In this document: positions 1-6,207 of the stretch, piece after piece
How the letters are laid out: every line of letters begins with the position of its first letter
Numbering within the stretch: position 1 is the first letter of the stretch
Translations under genes and position numbers: made by a program
Notes under the pieces: model-generated
Told to the model about the DNA's origin: nothing
Seen by the model: the letters and a program-made list of their open reading frames with translations, nothing else
Database searches by the model: none
From: an uncultured Clostridia bacterium
Lineage (GTDB): Bacteria > Bacillota_A > Clostridia > Christensenellales > CAG-138
DNA: 7,671 bases
Direction of reading: 5' to 3'
NCBI GenBank assembly: GCA_947302865.1
Contig: CAMYWS010000044.1
Span: 1 to 7,671 of the forward strand

Positions 1-940
1 ACCGACCGCGGAGCCGACGCCGGAGCCGACGCCGGAACCGACGCCGGAACCCGCGCGCGTCTACGAGACAACCAACTTTGACGACAGGTTCCTGAAGGAA
101 GGGGAGCCGGAGTTCGTATCGTTCGACGAAGAGAACGGCGAATGGATCTACCGTTCCGATATCCTTGCGGTCGAGATCCATCGCGTGGAAACAACGATGA
201 CGAAGGGCACGCGCACAAAACCGGTCGTGTACTTTGTCGCCGATATCTATGAGCGCGAATACGACAGCTTCCACCCGACGTTTGCAAACTGGAAGCACGA
301 CAGCAGGGATCGCGCGGATGCGATCGATATGGCGCTGAACAGCAAGTGCGTGCTGTGGATCACGGGGGACAACCTCATTCACATGGACGCGGAAAAGAAA
401 GGAACGCTGATCCGAGACGGATATCTGTTCCAGAAGGCAACGCGTATCGACTCCTGCTGGCTGAACCCGAAGACACACACGCTGGAACTGGTCAAGAAAA
501 ATTCCGTCAACGCCGTCGATCTTTGGGAAAGCGGCGTCGAAAACTGCTATTCGTTCGGACCGATCCTCGTGGAAAACGGCGAGATCACCAAGGACGCGGT
601 CAGCCAGCGCCGCGACATCGCGCAGCGCGTCATGATCGGCATGATCGAACCGGGTCATCTGGTCGCGGTCGCCGTGGACGGCAGACAGGACGGTTACAGC
701 GAAGGCACCAACGCGGAGGAATGCGCGAAGATCATGAAGGACCTCGGCTGCGTCGTCGCCTATAATCTGGACGGCGGCATGTCGGAGACCATGATCTTTA
801 TGGGCAATAAGATCAACCGGCACGGCGAAGGCCGCTACAACGGTCTTTCCGCAAAGGCGCGGACCATGCCGGAAGGTCTCGCATGGGGCTATTCCGAGCT
901 TTGCGGCACGTTCCGCAATCTGCAGCAGGACAACGGCTGA
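1..940 (+). CDS. phosphodiester glycosidase (NAGPA / DUF2233 family), 5' end outside window
   Basis: Partial gene: the frame is open to the left edge from base 2, giving 312 visible residues. The ATG at 185 is internal, since clearly coding sequence precedes it. Visible order: a PTPE-repeat linker (about residues 1-17 of the visible part), then a globular domain to the stop at 940. The core matches the NAGPA fold: a VAVAVDGRQDGYSEG segment (bases about 668-709) followed by YNLDGGMSETM (about 761-793), corresponding to the family's 'DGRq.gyS' and 'NLDGGgSxTM' motifs. The usual third glycine is Met here. Characterised relatives cleave sugar-1-phosphodiester bonds; in bacteria the family is often linked to surface glycans, but the substrate cannot be told here. 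The linker suggests a surface protein tethered by an N-terminal anchor lying upstream (inference). It ends 4 bases before the next gene, so it is probably co-transcribed with it. Confidence 0.85.
   Translation, partial: PTAEPTPEPTPEPTPEPARVYETTNFDDRFLKEGEPEFVSFDEENGEWIYRSDILAVEIHRVETTMTKGTRTKPVVYFVADIYEREYDSFHPTFANWKHDSRDRADAIDMALNSKCVLWITGDNLIHMDAEKKGTLIRDGYLFQKATRIDSCWLNPKTHTLELVKKNSVNAVDLWESGVENCYSFGPILVENGEITKDAVSQRRDIAQRVMIGMIEPGHLVAVAVDGRQDGYSEGTNAEECAKIMKDLGCVVAYNLDGGMSETMIFMGNKINRHGEGRYNGLSAKARTMPEGLAWGYSELCGTFRNLQQDNG
2..49 (+). repeat. 12-bp tandem repeat encoding PTPE linker
   Basis: Four consecutive 12-base units of the form CCGACGCCGGAR (the first is diverged, CCGACCGCGGAG) encode Pro-Thr-Pro-Glu repeats, with one unit reading PTAE. 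This is a low-complexity surface-protein spacer. It may extend to the left of the window. A closely related repeat in the opposite orientation lies in the NlpC/P60 gene near 4427-4504. Confidence 0.85.
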
Positions 941-944
941 CGAT

Positions 945-1364
945 ATGGAACGGCAGGGGGACAACAAGCGGCATATACGGAATTGGATACTGACGGGCGC
1001 GGCGATCGGTTTTGCCGCGCTCGCCGTCGTTGTCTGCCTGCTTCTTCGCCCGAAAACAGACGCGGCGGACGGGTTCGTGATTCGCTACGGAAACGGGGAA
1101 TCGCTGACGATCCCTGCGTGGGAAACGCGGACGATCGTCATTCGCGACGGAAAGCTTGCCGATGAAGCGATCGGCGAAGGCGCGGAAAACGTCATACATA
1201 TCGAAAACGGGGAAGCATGGATGGAGCAGGCAAACTGTCCGCACAAAGAATGCGTGAAGCAGGGCGTTCTGAACGCGGAGACGGTGCAGTCGCGTCCGCT
1301 CGGCACGTGGATCGTCTGCGCGCCGCATCGGGTCTATATCGAATATGCGGGAGGCGGGGAATGA
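945..1364 (+). CDS. NusG domain II-containing membrane protein
   Basis: 139 residues. A basic N-terminus is followed by one hydrophobic membrane segment (about 14-34) and an extracytosolic domain. The domain carries the NusG_II signature: ANCPHKECVKQG (97-108, Cys98 and Cys103), then IVCAPHRVYIE (123-133, Cys125). Family members typically read 'CPdkxCvktG...IvClPnkvvie'. Despite the name it is not a transcription factor; the family has no firmly established biochemical role. The three cysteines suggest disulfide or redox chemistry outside the membrane (inference). The start is 4 bases after the preceding stop with no strong Shine-Dalgarno (only a distant AGGA), so translational coupling is likely. 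Its stop overlaps the next start as ATGA. The neighbouring Gx transporter and ApbE genes form a recurrent association in Firmicutes. Confidence 0.88.
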   Translation: MERQGDNKRHIRNWILTGAAIGFAALAVVVCLLLRPKTDAADGFVIRYGNGESLTIPAWETRTIVIRDGKLADEAIGEGAENVIHIENGEAWMEQANCPHKECVKQGVLNAETVQSRPLGTWIVCAPHRVYIEYAGGGE

Positions 1365-1867
1365 AGATCCGAACGCTGACAAGAATGGCGCTCCTCACCG
1401 CCGCCGCGCTGATCCTCGGCTATATCGATTCGCTGATTCCGCTCGTGCCGTCCGTACCGGGCATCAAGCTCGGACTGTCCAATCTGGCGCTTCTGTATGC
1501 GGTTTTCTATATGCGTCCGCACGAATCGGTCATTCTGATGCTCCTGAAGGTCGGACTTTCTTCCCTGTTATTCGGAAACGCGGTCGGCGCGCTGTACGCG
1601 CTCGCGGGCGGCGTTCTTTCTGTCACGGCGATGCTTCTTCTGCACCGTATTCCGCACGTTTCCGTGATCCCGGTCAGCACGATCGGCGGGATCCTGCACA
1701 TCGTCGGACAATGCATCGTCGGATGTATCCTGATCTCATACAGACCCGTGCTGTTCTATGCGCCGTGGCTGCTGATCAGCGGGACCGCAACCGGACTGCT
1801 GCTCGGCGTCGCCGCAAGAGGCGCGTTTTACGGGATCGAACGGTATGAAAGGAGGGCCGGCGCATGA
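1361..1867 (+). CDS. Gx transporter family protein (heptaprenyl diphosphate synthase component I-like, Hpre_diP_synt_I)
   Basis: 168 residues, almost entirely hydrophobic, with about five membrane segments. I chose the ATG at 1361, although the frame is open upstream. This ATG overlaps the previous stop (ATGA) and has GGGAGG at 1349-1354, 6 bases ahead; upstream residues are an out-of-frame shadow of the NusG II gene. The family hallmark is PGIKLGLSNLALL (33-45), followed by FGNAVGALYALAGGVLS (71-87). These resemble S components of ECF vitamin transporters. The older label 'heptaprenyl diphosphate synthase component I' comes from domain naming and is unlikely to describe the activity. The substrate is unknown; with ApbE next door, a flavin-related compound or quinone precursor is possible (inference). 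It ends in a 4-base overlap with apbE. Confidence 0.87.
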   Translation: MKIRTLTRMALLTAAALILGYIDSLIPLVPSVPGIKLGLSNLALLYAVFYMRPHESVILMLLKVGLSSLLFGNAVGALYALAGGVLSVTAMLLLHRIPHVSVIPVSTIGGILHIVGQCIVGCILISYRPVLFYAPWLLISGTATGLLLGVAARGAFYGIERYERRAGA

Positions 1868-2811
1868 AACGGGTCCTTTTGTGCCTGCTCGTCCTTTTGC
1901 TTCCGATGCTCGGATGCAGAGCGGGAAAGGCACATTCTGCTGCGGGGATCGCGTGCGATACGGTCGTGACAGTCACAGCGTACGCGCCGCAGAAAACGGT
2001 CGACGGAACGCTTCGTATCTGCGCCGACTATGAAGCGCTGCTCAGCAAAACGATCGAAGGCAGCGACGTATGGAATCTGAACCGCGCGGACGGAGAACCT
2101 GTCGAGGTGCATCCGGAGACGGCGGAGCTTTTACGCCTTGCCGTCGAGATCGGAGAAGCGAGCGGCGGCGCGTTTGACGTCACGATCGCGCCGGTCTCGG
2201 GTATGTGGAACTTTACGGCGGAGGACCCCGTGCTGCCGGATTCCGATGCGTTGCGCCTCGCCGCGGCGCGCGTCGATTACCGGAACGTCGAGATCGACGG
2301 CAATACGGTCACGCTGAAAAACGGCGCCGAGATCGATCTCGGCGGCATCGCAAAGGGATATATCGCGGATCGTGTCGCGGAATATCTGCGTGAACAGGGC
2401 GTTACAAGCGCCTGCATCAATATGGGCGGAAACGTCCTCACGATCGGAACGAAACCGGACGGAAGCCCCTGGACGATCGGCATCCGCGATCCGAACGGCA
2501 CGCCGGAACAGAGCGCGGAAGTCTTGCAGTTCGGCGGCGCGGCGGTCGTCACAAGCGGAAATTACGAACGCTTCTTTGTGCTCGACGGCGTCCGGTATCA
2601 TCATATTCTGGATCCGAAGACCGGCATGCCCGTCTCGAACGGACTTGCATCGGTCACGATCATCGGAACCCGGTCCGATCTTTGCGACGCGCTTTCCACG
2701 GCATGTTTCGTGCTCGGGGAGGAGGGAAGCAGATCGATCCTCGACAGGTACGGCGTGCAGGGGATCTTCCTGTACGGTGACGGAAGCCGGTCGGCGTATC
2801 CGGAAAACTGA
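1864..2811 (+). CDS. apbE: FAD:protein FMN transferase, ApbE-type lipoprotein
   Basis: 315 residues. A lipoprotein signal peptide ends in a lipobox MLGC with Cys18 as lipidation site, so the enzyme acts outside the cytoplasmic membrane. ApbE enzymes transfer FMN from FAD to a Thr/Ser of exported target proteins in a Mg-dependent reaction. Family motifs in order: GGAFDVTIAPV (101-111), DLGGIAKGY (158-166, with Ala163 at the usual metal-contact position), NMGGNV (186-191), SGNYERFF (231-238), HHILDPKTGMP (246-256) and DALST (275-279, Asp275 and Thr279 at the family's metal-binding positions). All key motifs are intact and the length is normal. The start ATG overlaps the Gx stop and is preceded by AAAGGAGG (1848-1855), the strongest ribosome binding site of the operon. 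No target protein with an FMN-binding domain is in the window. Confidence 0.96.
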   Translation: MKRVLLCLLVLLLPMLGCRAGKAHSAAGIACDTVVTVTAYAPQKTVDGTLRICADYEALLSKTIEGSDVWNLNRADGEPVEVHPETAELLRLAVEIGEASGGAFDVTIAPVSGMWNFTAEDPVLPDSDALRLAAARVDYRNVEIDGNTVTLKNGAEIDLGGIAKGYIADRVAEYLREQGVTSACINMGGNVLTIGTKPDGSPWTIGIRDPNGTPEQSAEVLQFGGAAVVTSGNYERFFVLDGVRYHHILDPKTGMPVSNGLASVTIIGTRSDLCDALSTACFVLGEEGSRSILDRYGVQGIFLYGDGSRSAYPEN

Positions 2812-2823
2812 ACGCACAAAAAA

Positions 2824-2850
2824 CGATCCCGCGGTTTTTCCGCGGGATCG
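2824..2850. terminator. bidirectional rho-independent terminator between apbE and the NlpC/P60 gene
   Basis: A perfect 11-bp stem (CGATCCCGCGG with CCGCGGGATCG) encloses a TTTTT loop. It lies 12 bases after the apbE stop and 10 bases from the stop of the convergent NlpC/P60 gene. On the - strand the hairpin is followed by six U (bases 2823 down to 2818), a canonical terminator. On the + strand the tail is GTGTATTTTA, a weaker tract, but the stem should still stop the apbE operon. Confidence 0.9.
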
Positions 2851-2860
2851 GTGTATTTTA

Positions 2861-4687
2861 TCAGCCGATCGGCGTGATAGATTCGATGCGGCGGGAGTTG
2901 CAGTAGAGCGACTGCAGATGCGGACGGAACCGTGCGACGAGCGTGCCGCGGTAGTTGCCCTCAATGCGCGTCGAGTGGATGACCGTGTTGTTCCCGAGAT
3001 AGATCATGACGTGACCGGTCTTGTTCCGGCTCTCGTTGAGCAGGAACACGAAATCACCGCGCTGCAATTCGGCAAGCGCTTCCCTGTTTTCGCGGGAGAT
3101 GCCCGTGCTGGCGAACACGATGCGGTTTTTCGAATTCCGGATCGCGTTGACGTTGTTGGACCATCCGGCGGCGGTAACGTCGAGGATCGGTTCGTTCGAG
3201 TTCTCGGCGAGATAGTCGTAACAGCGGAACAGCCAGTTGATCAGACCCGAACAGTCGTACGACTCGTCGCCGATCCGCCGGACGGAATTGTACGGCGTGC
3301 CGAGACGGTCATAGGTCATCGAGATCAGACATTCGATCAGGTGTGCCTTTTCGTCGACCACGGTCGTGGAAATGCGCCGCGCGCAGTCGAAGTATTTCTG
3401 CGAGATGGGATCGATCTCCACGTCGACCACGAACCCGTTGCGAACGGTCAGCATGCGTCCTTCGCCGAGATACAGCCCGCAGTCTGTCAGATCGCCGGAA
3501 TACTTTCCGTGCAGAACGACCTCAACGTCCGGGACGACCGCCTTGCCTTTGTCGAGCTCATCCGAGAAGAACAGAAGATCGCCCGCTTCGATCGATTCGA
3601 AATCGCCGATATACTGCCAGTCGGTCTTTTCACCGTTGCAGGTGACGAGATCGCCTGCGCTGTTGAACAGCTTGAAGATCAGCGAGTTATAGATGGACGT
3701 TACGTAAAGATGGTTCGGGTACAGCTTTTTTTCTTCAAGCGGCTTTTTGTAAAATACGTAGTATGCCTCGTTGAAGTGCAGACCTTCGTCCCGCAGCAGA
3801 TCAAACAGGAACGACGCGGAATCGGTGTAGGGCTCTTTGAGGTATTCATACGCGTCTTCGACGAGCGTTTCGAGCGAGAACGCGCTTTCCGGCGTTTCGC
3901 AGGACTGATGCAGAAGGGACAGGAACGTTTCTTCATCGACGAACTGTATCTGTCCGAGCTGTACGTAGCCGGTCTGATCTTCCGCATTCAGAACGGCGGC
4001 AAAGCCCTTTTCGATGTCGACCCCGATCACGCGGATGACTTCATAGTCGGCGTGCGCGGCGATCGGCGCGTCGGTCGTGCGTGCCGAATAGATGATGCCG
4101 TGAGGGCGGACCATGACCGCGTACGGGCTTTCCGGCGCGGTCAGCCGGGTATCGCGTGTGAAACGCGTTTCGATATATCCTTCACCTTCTGCGCCGATCG
4201 GACGAAGATGATAATACGTGCGCTCACCCGACTGTACGGTTCCGAGCACGATCCATTCGTGCGTATAGACGCCTTCAACCGGCTTGAACGGATAAAAATA
4301 TTCTTTTTCCGACGAATCGAGATCGCTGTAAGCGGAGGGCCTGGAACCGGAGGTGGCGACGGTCACGAAGGGCTCCTCGCCGTAACCGAGATAGAGCTTC
4401 TTGATCACTTCCGCATCCTCGTCAAAGGGGATCGGCGTCGGCGTAGGTACAGGCGTGGGCTCCGGCGTCGGCGTGGGCTCCGGCGTCGGCGTCGGAGCGG
4501 GCGGCAGCGTTGCCGGAACCTCGGTCGGAGGCATCGCGATAACGGGATCCTCGGCCGGCGTCTCGACTGATTCGGAGACGATCGCTTCGTCAGTAGAGGG
4601 AGCGATCGCCTCCCGGGCAGGTGTGCCGCAGGCGATCAGAATGATGAAAACCAAAATAAATATGACAAACAAAAGGCTTTTCTTCAT
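2861..4687 (-). CDS. NlpC/P60 family cell-wall hydrolase lipoprotein with tandem (one degenerate) NlpC/P60 domains
   Basis: 608 residues from ATG 4687; the frame is open to a TTG at 4723, but that TTG is part of a consensus -35 box, and MKKSLL begins a proper signal peptide. Lipobox LIAC places the lipidated Cys at 20. Then: acidic spacer (21-60), Pro/Thr-rich linker (62-87), beta-rich SH3-like region (about 95-250, possibly two domains), a degenerate NlpC/P60-like unit (about 273-440), and an intact C-terminal NlpC/P60 domain (446-590). The intact domain has catalytic Cys479 in YDCSGLINWLF, His559 in GHVMIYLG and His571 in VIHST. NlpC/P60 enzymes are papain-like peptidases that cut peptidoglycan stem peptides (often D-Glu to diamino acid). 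Expected location: outer face of the membrane, acting on the wall. No Shine-Dalgarno precedes the ATG. SH3-like assignment is from pattern only. Confidence 0.9.
   Translation of the reverse strand: MKKSLLFVIFILVFIILIACGTPAREAIAPSTDEAIVSESVETPAEDPVIAMPPTEVPATLPPAPTPTPEPTPTPEPTPVPTPTPIPFDEDAEVIKKLYLGYGEEPFVTVATSGSRPSAYSDLDSSEKEYFYPFKPVEGVYTHEWIVLGTVQSGERTYYHLRPIGAEGEGYIETRFTRDTRLTAPESPYAVMVRPHGIIYSARTTDAPIAAHADYEVIRVIGVDIEKGFAAVLNAEDQTGYVQLGQIQFVDEETFLSLLHQSCETPESAFSLETLVEDAYEYLKEPYTDSASFLFDLLRDEGLHFNEAYYVFYKKPLEEKKLYPNHLYVTSIYNSLIFKLFNSAGDLVTCNGEKTDWQYIGDFESIEAGDLLFFSDELDKGKAVVPDVEVVLHGKYSGDLTDCGLYLGEGRMLTVRNGFVVDVEIDPISQKYFDCARRISTTVVDEKAHLIECLISMTYDRLGTPYNSVRRIGDESYDCSGLINWLFRCYDYLAENSNEPILDVTAAGWSNNVNAIRNSKNRIVFASTGISRENREALAELQRGDFVFLLNESRNKTGHVMIYLGNNTVIHSTRIEGNYRGTLVARFRPHLQSLYCNSRRIESITPIG
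3368..3871 (-). other. degenerate NlpC/P60-like domain within the lipoprotein (residues about 273-440)
   Basis: This segment lines up with the active domain by eye. DAYEYLKEPY parallels MTYDRLGTPY; DSASFLFDLL (289-298) parallels DCSGLINWLF; IEAGDLLFF (366-374) parallels LQRGDFVFL; DCGLYLGEGRMLT (402-414) parallels HVMIYLGNNTVIH. At the three catalytic positions it has Ser290 for Cys, Asp402 for His and Thr414 for the second His. It should therefore be catalytically dead and may bind peptidoglycan or regulate the neighbour. The alignment is mine and unaided; the later part contains an insertion of about 18 residues between the GD motif and YLG. Confidence 0.6.
4427..4504 (-). repeat. low-complexity repeat encoding Pro/Thr/Glu linker
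   Basis: Near-tandem units such as ACGCCGACGCCGGAGCC on the - strand encode a PTPTPEPTP-type spacer (residues 62-87 of the lipoprotein). It separates the membrane-anchored N-terminus from the extracellular domains and probably spans part of the cell wall. It shares the DNA core GACGCCGGAGCC with the repeat at the left edge of the window, in opposite orientation. Confidence 0.85.
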
Positions 4688-4694
4688 AGCTTGT

Positions 4695-4723
4695 AGTTTA
4701 GCTTTGAATATGTCAAATGTCAA
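4695..4723 (-). promoter_or_regulatory. sigma-A-type promoter of the NlpC/P60 gene, apparently leaderless
   Basis: On the - strand: TTGACA (4723-4718, perfect consensus), a 17-base spacer, then TAAACT (4700-4695, 4 of 6 to TATAAT). Seven bases downstream is about 4688, one base before the ATG at 4687. There is no room for, and no sign of, a Shine-Dalgarno. Position of the start of transcription is inferred from spacing. Confidence 0.6.
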
Positions 4724-4738
4724 TTGTGTAAATGTAAA
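4711..4738. repeat. four TGT(C/A)AA direct repeats over the divergent promoter region
   Basis: On the + strand TGTCAA begins at 4711 and 4718, and TGTAAA begins at 4727 and 4733. Read on the - strand these are TTGACA twice and TTTACA twice, so they overlap or mimic the -35 element of the NlpC/P60 gene. They could be an operator or alternative -35 boxes; the sequence alone cannot decide. Confidence 0.5.
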
Positions 4739-4752
4739 TTCTTGACGGCGCC

Positions 4753-4781
4753 TTTACAAATCCGCCGCTGTCGTGTACAAT
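4753..4781 (+). promoter_or_regulatory. sigma-A-type promoter of the DUF896 gene
   Basis: TTTACA (4753-4758), a 17-base spacer, then TACAAT (4776-4781). The expected transcript start near 4788 leaves a short leader containing GGAGG (4790-4794) 7 bases before the ATG at 4802. It is back to back with the promoter of the lipoprotein gene; the two -35 boxes are about 29 bases apart. Confidence 0.75.
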
Positions 4782-4801
4782 ACGGGCACGGAGGAAATCA
4801 T

Positions 4802-5005
4802 ATGAAACAGGAACATATCGACCGCATCAATGCGCTTGCGAGAAAGGCAAAGACGGAGGGGCTGACCCCGGAGGAAACGGAGGAGCGCGACCGCCTCAGA
4901 AAGGCATACATCGCGGATTTCCGCAAGTCTTTGGAAGCCCATCTTGAAAACACCTACGTCGTCGACGCCAAGGGCAACAAGACGAAACTGCAGAAGAAAC
5001 AGTAA
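4802..5005 (+). CDS. DUF896 (YnzC-like) small protein
   Basis: 67 residues from ATG 4802, chosen because GGAGG lies 7 bases ahead and a good promoter lies before that; the frame is open further upstream but over the promoter. The sequence is DUF896: HIDRINALARKAKTEGLTPEE (5-25), then RLRKAYIADFRKSLEAHLENT (31-51) and VVDAKGNK (53-60). These follow the order of Bacillus subtilis YnzC (RINELAAKAK..., LRQEYL..FR, IIDPEGN). The fold of family members is a helical hairpin, highly charged and cytoplasmic; the function is unknown. In B. subtilis ynzC sits in the SOS-induced yneA operon. Here it stands alone, convergent with recA and sharing its terminator; no LexA-like site is visible at its promoter. 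Confidence 0.88.
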   Translation: MKQEHIDRINALARKAKTEGLTPEETEERDRLRKAYIADFRKSLEAHLENTYVVDAKGNKTKLQKKQ

Positions 5006-5017
5006 GCGATAAGAAAA

Positions 5018-5051
5018 AAGCAGGTCCCGTACAAATTTGCGGGACCTGCTT
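5018..5051. terminator. bidirectional rho-independent terminator between DUF896 gene and recA
   Basis: A 12-bp perfect stem (AAGCAGGTCCCG with CGGGACCTGCTT) encloses a 10-base loop. It starts 13 bases after the DUF896 stop and 13 bases from the recA stop. On the - strand the stem runs into TTTTTTCTT, a canonical U-tract for recA. On the + strand the tail TAATCTCTTT is weaker. Confidence 0.9.
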
Positions 5052-5063
5052 AATCTCTTTCGG

Positions 5064-6140
5064 TCAGAACTCGGGCGGGGGAACGGTATCGTCTCCGCGG
5101 AGCGCGGCTTCACGCGCGCGGCGCTTCTGCTCTGCGGCTTCGGCGTCCTTTTTGCGCTGCTCCTCGATCTGCGCCTTGATCTTGTTCTCGATCTCCTGAC
5201 AGACCTCGGGGTTGTCCTTCAGGAACAGGCGCGCGTTCTCGCGGCCCTGCGCCATGCGCATATCGCCGTAGGAGAACCACGAGCCGGACTTGATGATGAT
5301 GCGGCGGTCGATCGCCATGTCGAGGATGCAGCCCTCCTTGGAGATGCCTTCGCCGTAGAGCATGTCGAATTCCGCGGTACGGAACGGCGGCGCGACCTTG
5401 TTCTTGACGATCTTGACGCGCGTGCGGGAACCGACGGCGTCGTTGCCGGCTTTCAGCGTTTCGATGCGGCGGACGTCCATGCGGATGGAGGCGTAGAATT
5501 TCAGCGCCTTGCCGCCGGTCGTCGTTTCGGGATTGCCGAACATGACGCCGACCTTTTCACGCAGCTGGTTGATGAAGATCACGACGGTGTTGGTCTTTGC
5601 GACGCAGCCGGTGAGTTTTCTCAATGCCTGCGACATCAGACGCGCCTGAAGACCGACATGCGAATCGCCCATATCGCCCTCGAGCTCCGCCTTCGGAACG
5701 AGCGCAGCGACCGAGTCGATGACGATCACATCGATCGCCCCGGAGCGGGCGAGCGCTTCCGCGATATCGAGCGCCTGTTCGCCGGTGTCCGGCTGGGAAA
5801 CGTAAAGATCCTCGATCTGTACGCCGAGATGCTCGGCATAGACGGGATCGAGCGCATGCTCTGCGTCGATGAACGCCGCGGTACCGCCCATCTTCTGCGC
5901 CTGCGCGACAATGTGCAGGGCGATGGTCGTTTTACCGGAGGATTCCGGACCGAAGATCTCGACTACACGGCCGCGCGGCACGCCGCCGACGCCGAGCGCG
6001 AGATCCAGGTCGAGACACCCGGTCGGGATCACGGAAACCGGCACGCGCGACGCGTCGCCGAGCTTCATGATCGCGCCCTTACCGAAGCTCTTTTCGATCT
6101 GGCTCAGTGCAATTTCCAATGCTTTTTCTTTTTCCAACAT
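5064..6140 (-). CDS. recA: recombinase RecA
   Basis: 358 residues, full length. RecA forms filaments on single-stranded DNA, drives ATP-dependent strand exchange and stimulates LexA self-cleavage. Visible features: N-terminal helix region (1-30), Walker A GPESSGKT (64-71), IDAEHALDP (91-99), Walker [11 protein letters not shown] (138-147), the L1 region [22 protein letters not shown] (split here as 155-163 and 164-176), [19 protein letters not shown] (189-207) leading into DNA-binding loop L2 and [10 protein letters not shown] (209-218). The C-terminal tail (from about 320) is highly charged and helical, ending PPPEF. AGAGG lies 8 bases before the ATG. It follows cinA by 55 bases but has its own promoter. 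recX, often next in relatives, is not downstream. Confidence 0.99.
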   Translation of the reverse strand: MLEKEKALEIALSQIEKSFGKGAIMKLGDASRVPVSVIPTGCLDLDLALGVGGVPRGRVVEIFGPESSGKTTIALHIVAQAQKMGGTAAFIDAEHALDPVYAEHLGVQIEDLYVSQPDTGEQALDIAEALARSGAIDVIVIDSVAALVPKAELEGDMGDSHVGLQARLMSQALRKLTGCVAKTNTVVIFINQLREKVGVMFGNPETTTGGKALKFYASIRMDVRRIETLKAGNDAVGSRTRVKIVKNKVAPPFRTAEFDMLYGEGISKEGCILDMAIDRRIIIKSGSWFSYGDMRMAQGRENARLFLKDNPEVCQEIENKIKAQIEEQRKKDAEAAEQKRRAREAALRGDDTVPPPEF

Positions 6141-6178
6141 ATCGTTTTCCTCTCTTTCCGATCTTGCGCGTTTATTGT

Positions 6179-6207
6179 ATTATATCACATGTCCGTTATT
6201 TCGTACA
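6179..6207 (-). promoter_or_regulatory. recA promoter with extended -10
   Basis: On the - strand TGATATAAT (6187-6179) is a perfect extended -10 element. The 17-base-spaced -35 position reads TGTACG (6207-6202), a poor match, as is usual with an extended -10. The start of transcription would be near 6172, giving a leader of about 32 bases with AGAGG before the ATG. The promoter overlaps the last codons of cinA, whose stop is at 6198-6196. Confidence 0.7.

Noticed and set aside
2824..2850. The perfect hairpin as a mobile-element end or attachment site
   Set aside because: It sits between two convergent stops, with a U-tract on the - strand side, as a terminator should; no transposase or integrase is nearby.
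2131..2964. A 277-codon open frame on the - strand opposite apbE
   Set aside because: It overlaps apbE, whose motifs are all intact, and the terminator; its Arg-rich composition is typical of an antisense shadow.
2372..4570. A 732-codon open frame on the + strand opposite the NlpC/P60 gene and the end of apbE
   Set aside because: Its product is arginine-rich low-complexity sequence with no family motif; it is a GC-driven shadow of well-supported genes on both strands and crosses a strong terminator at 2824-2850.
4688..4723. TTG at 4723 as start of the lipoprotein gene, adding 12 residues
   Set aside because: It would place the -35 and -10 elements inside the coding region and put a polar extension before a normal MKK-type lipoprotein signal peptide; ATG 4687 fits better.
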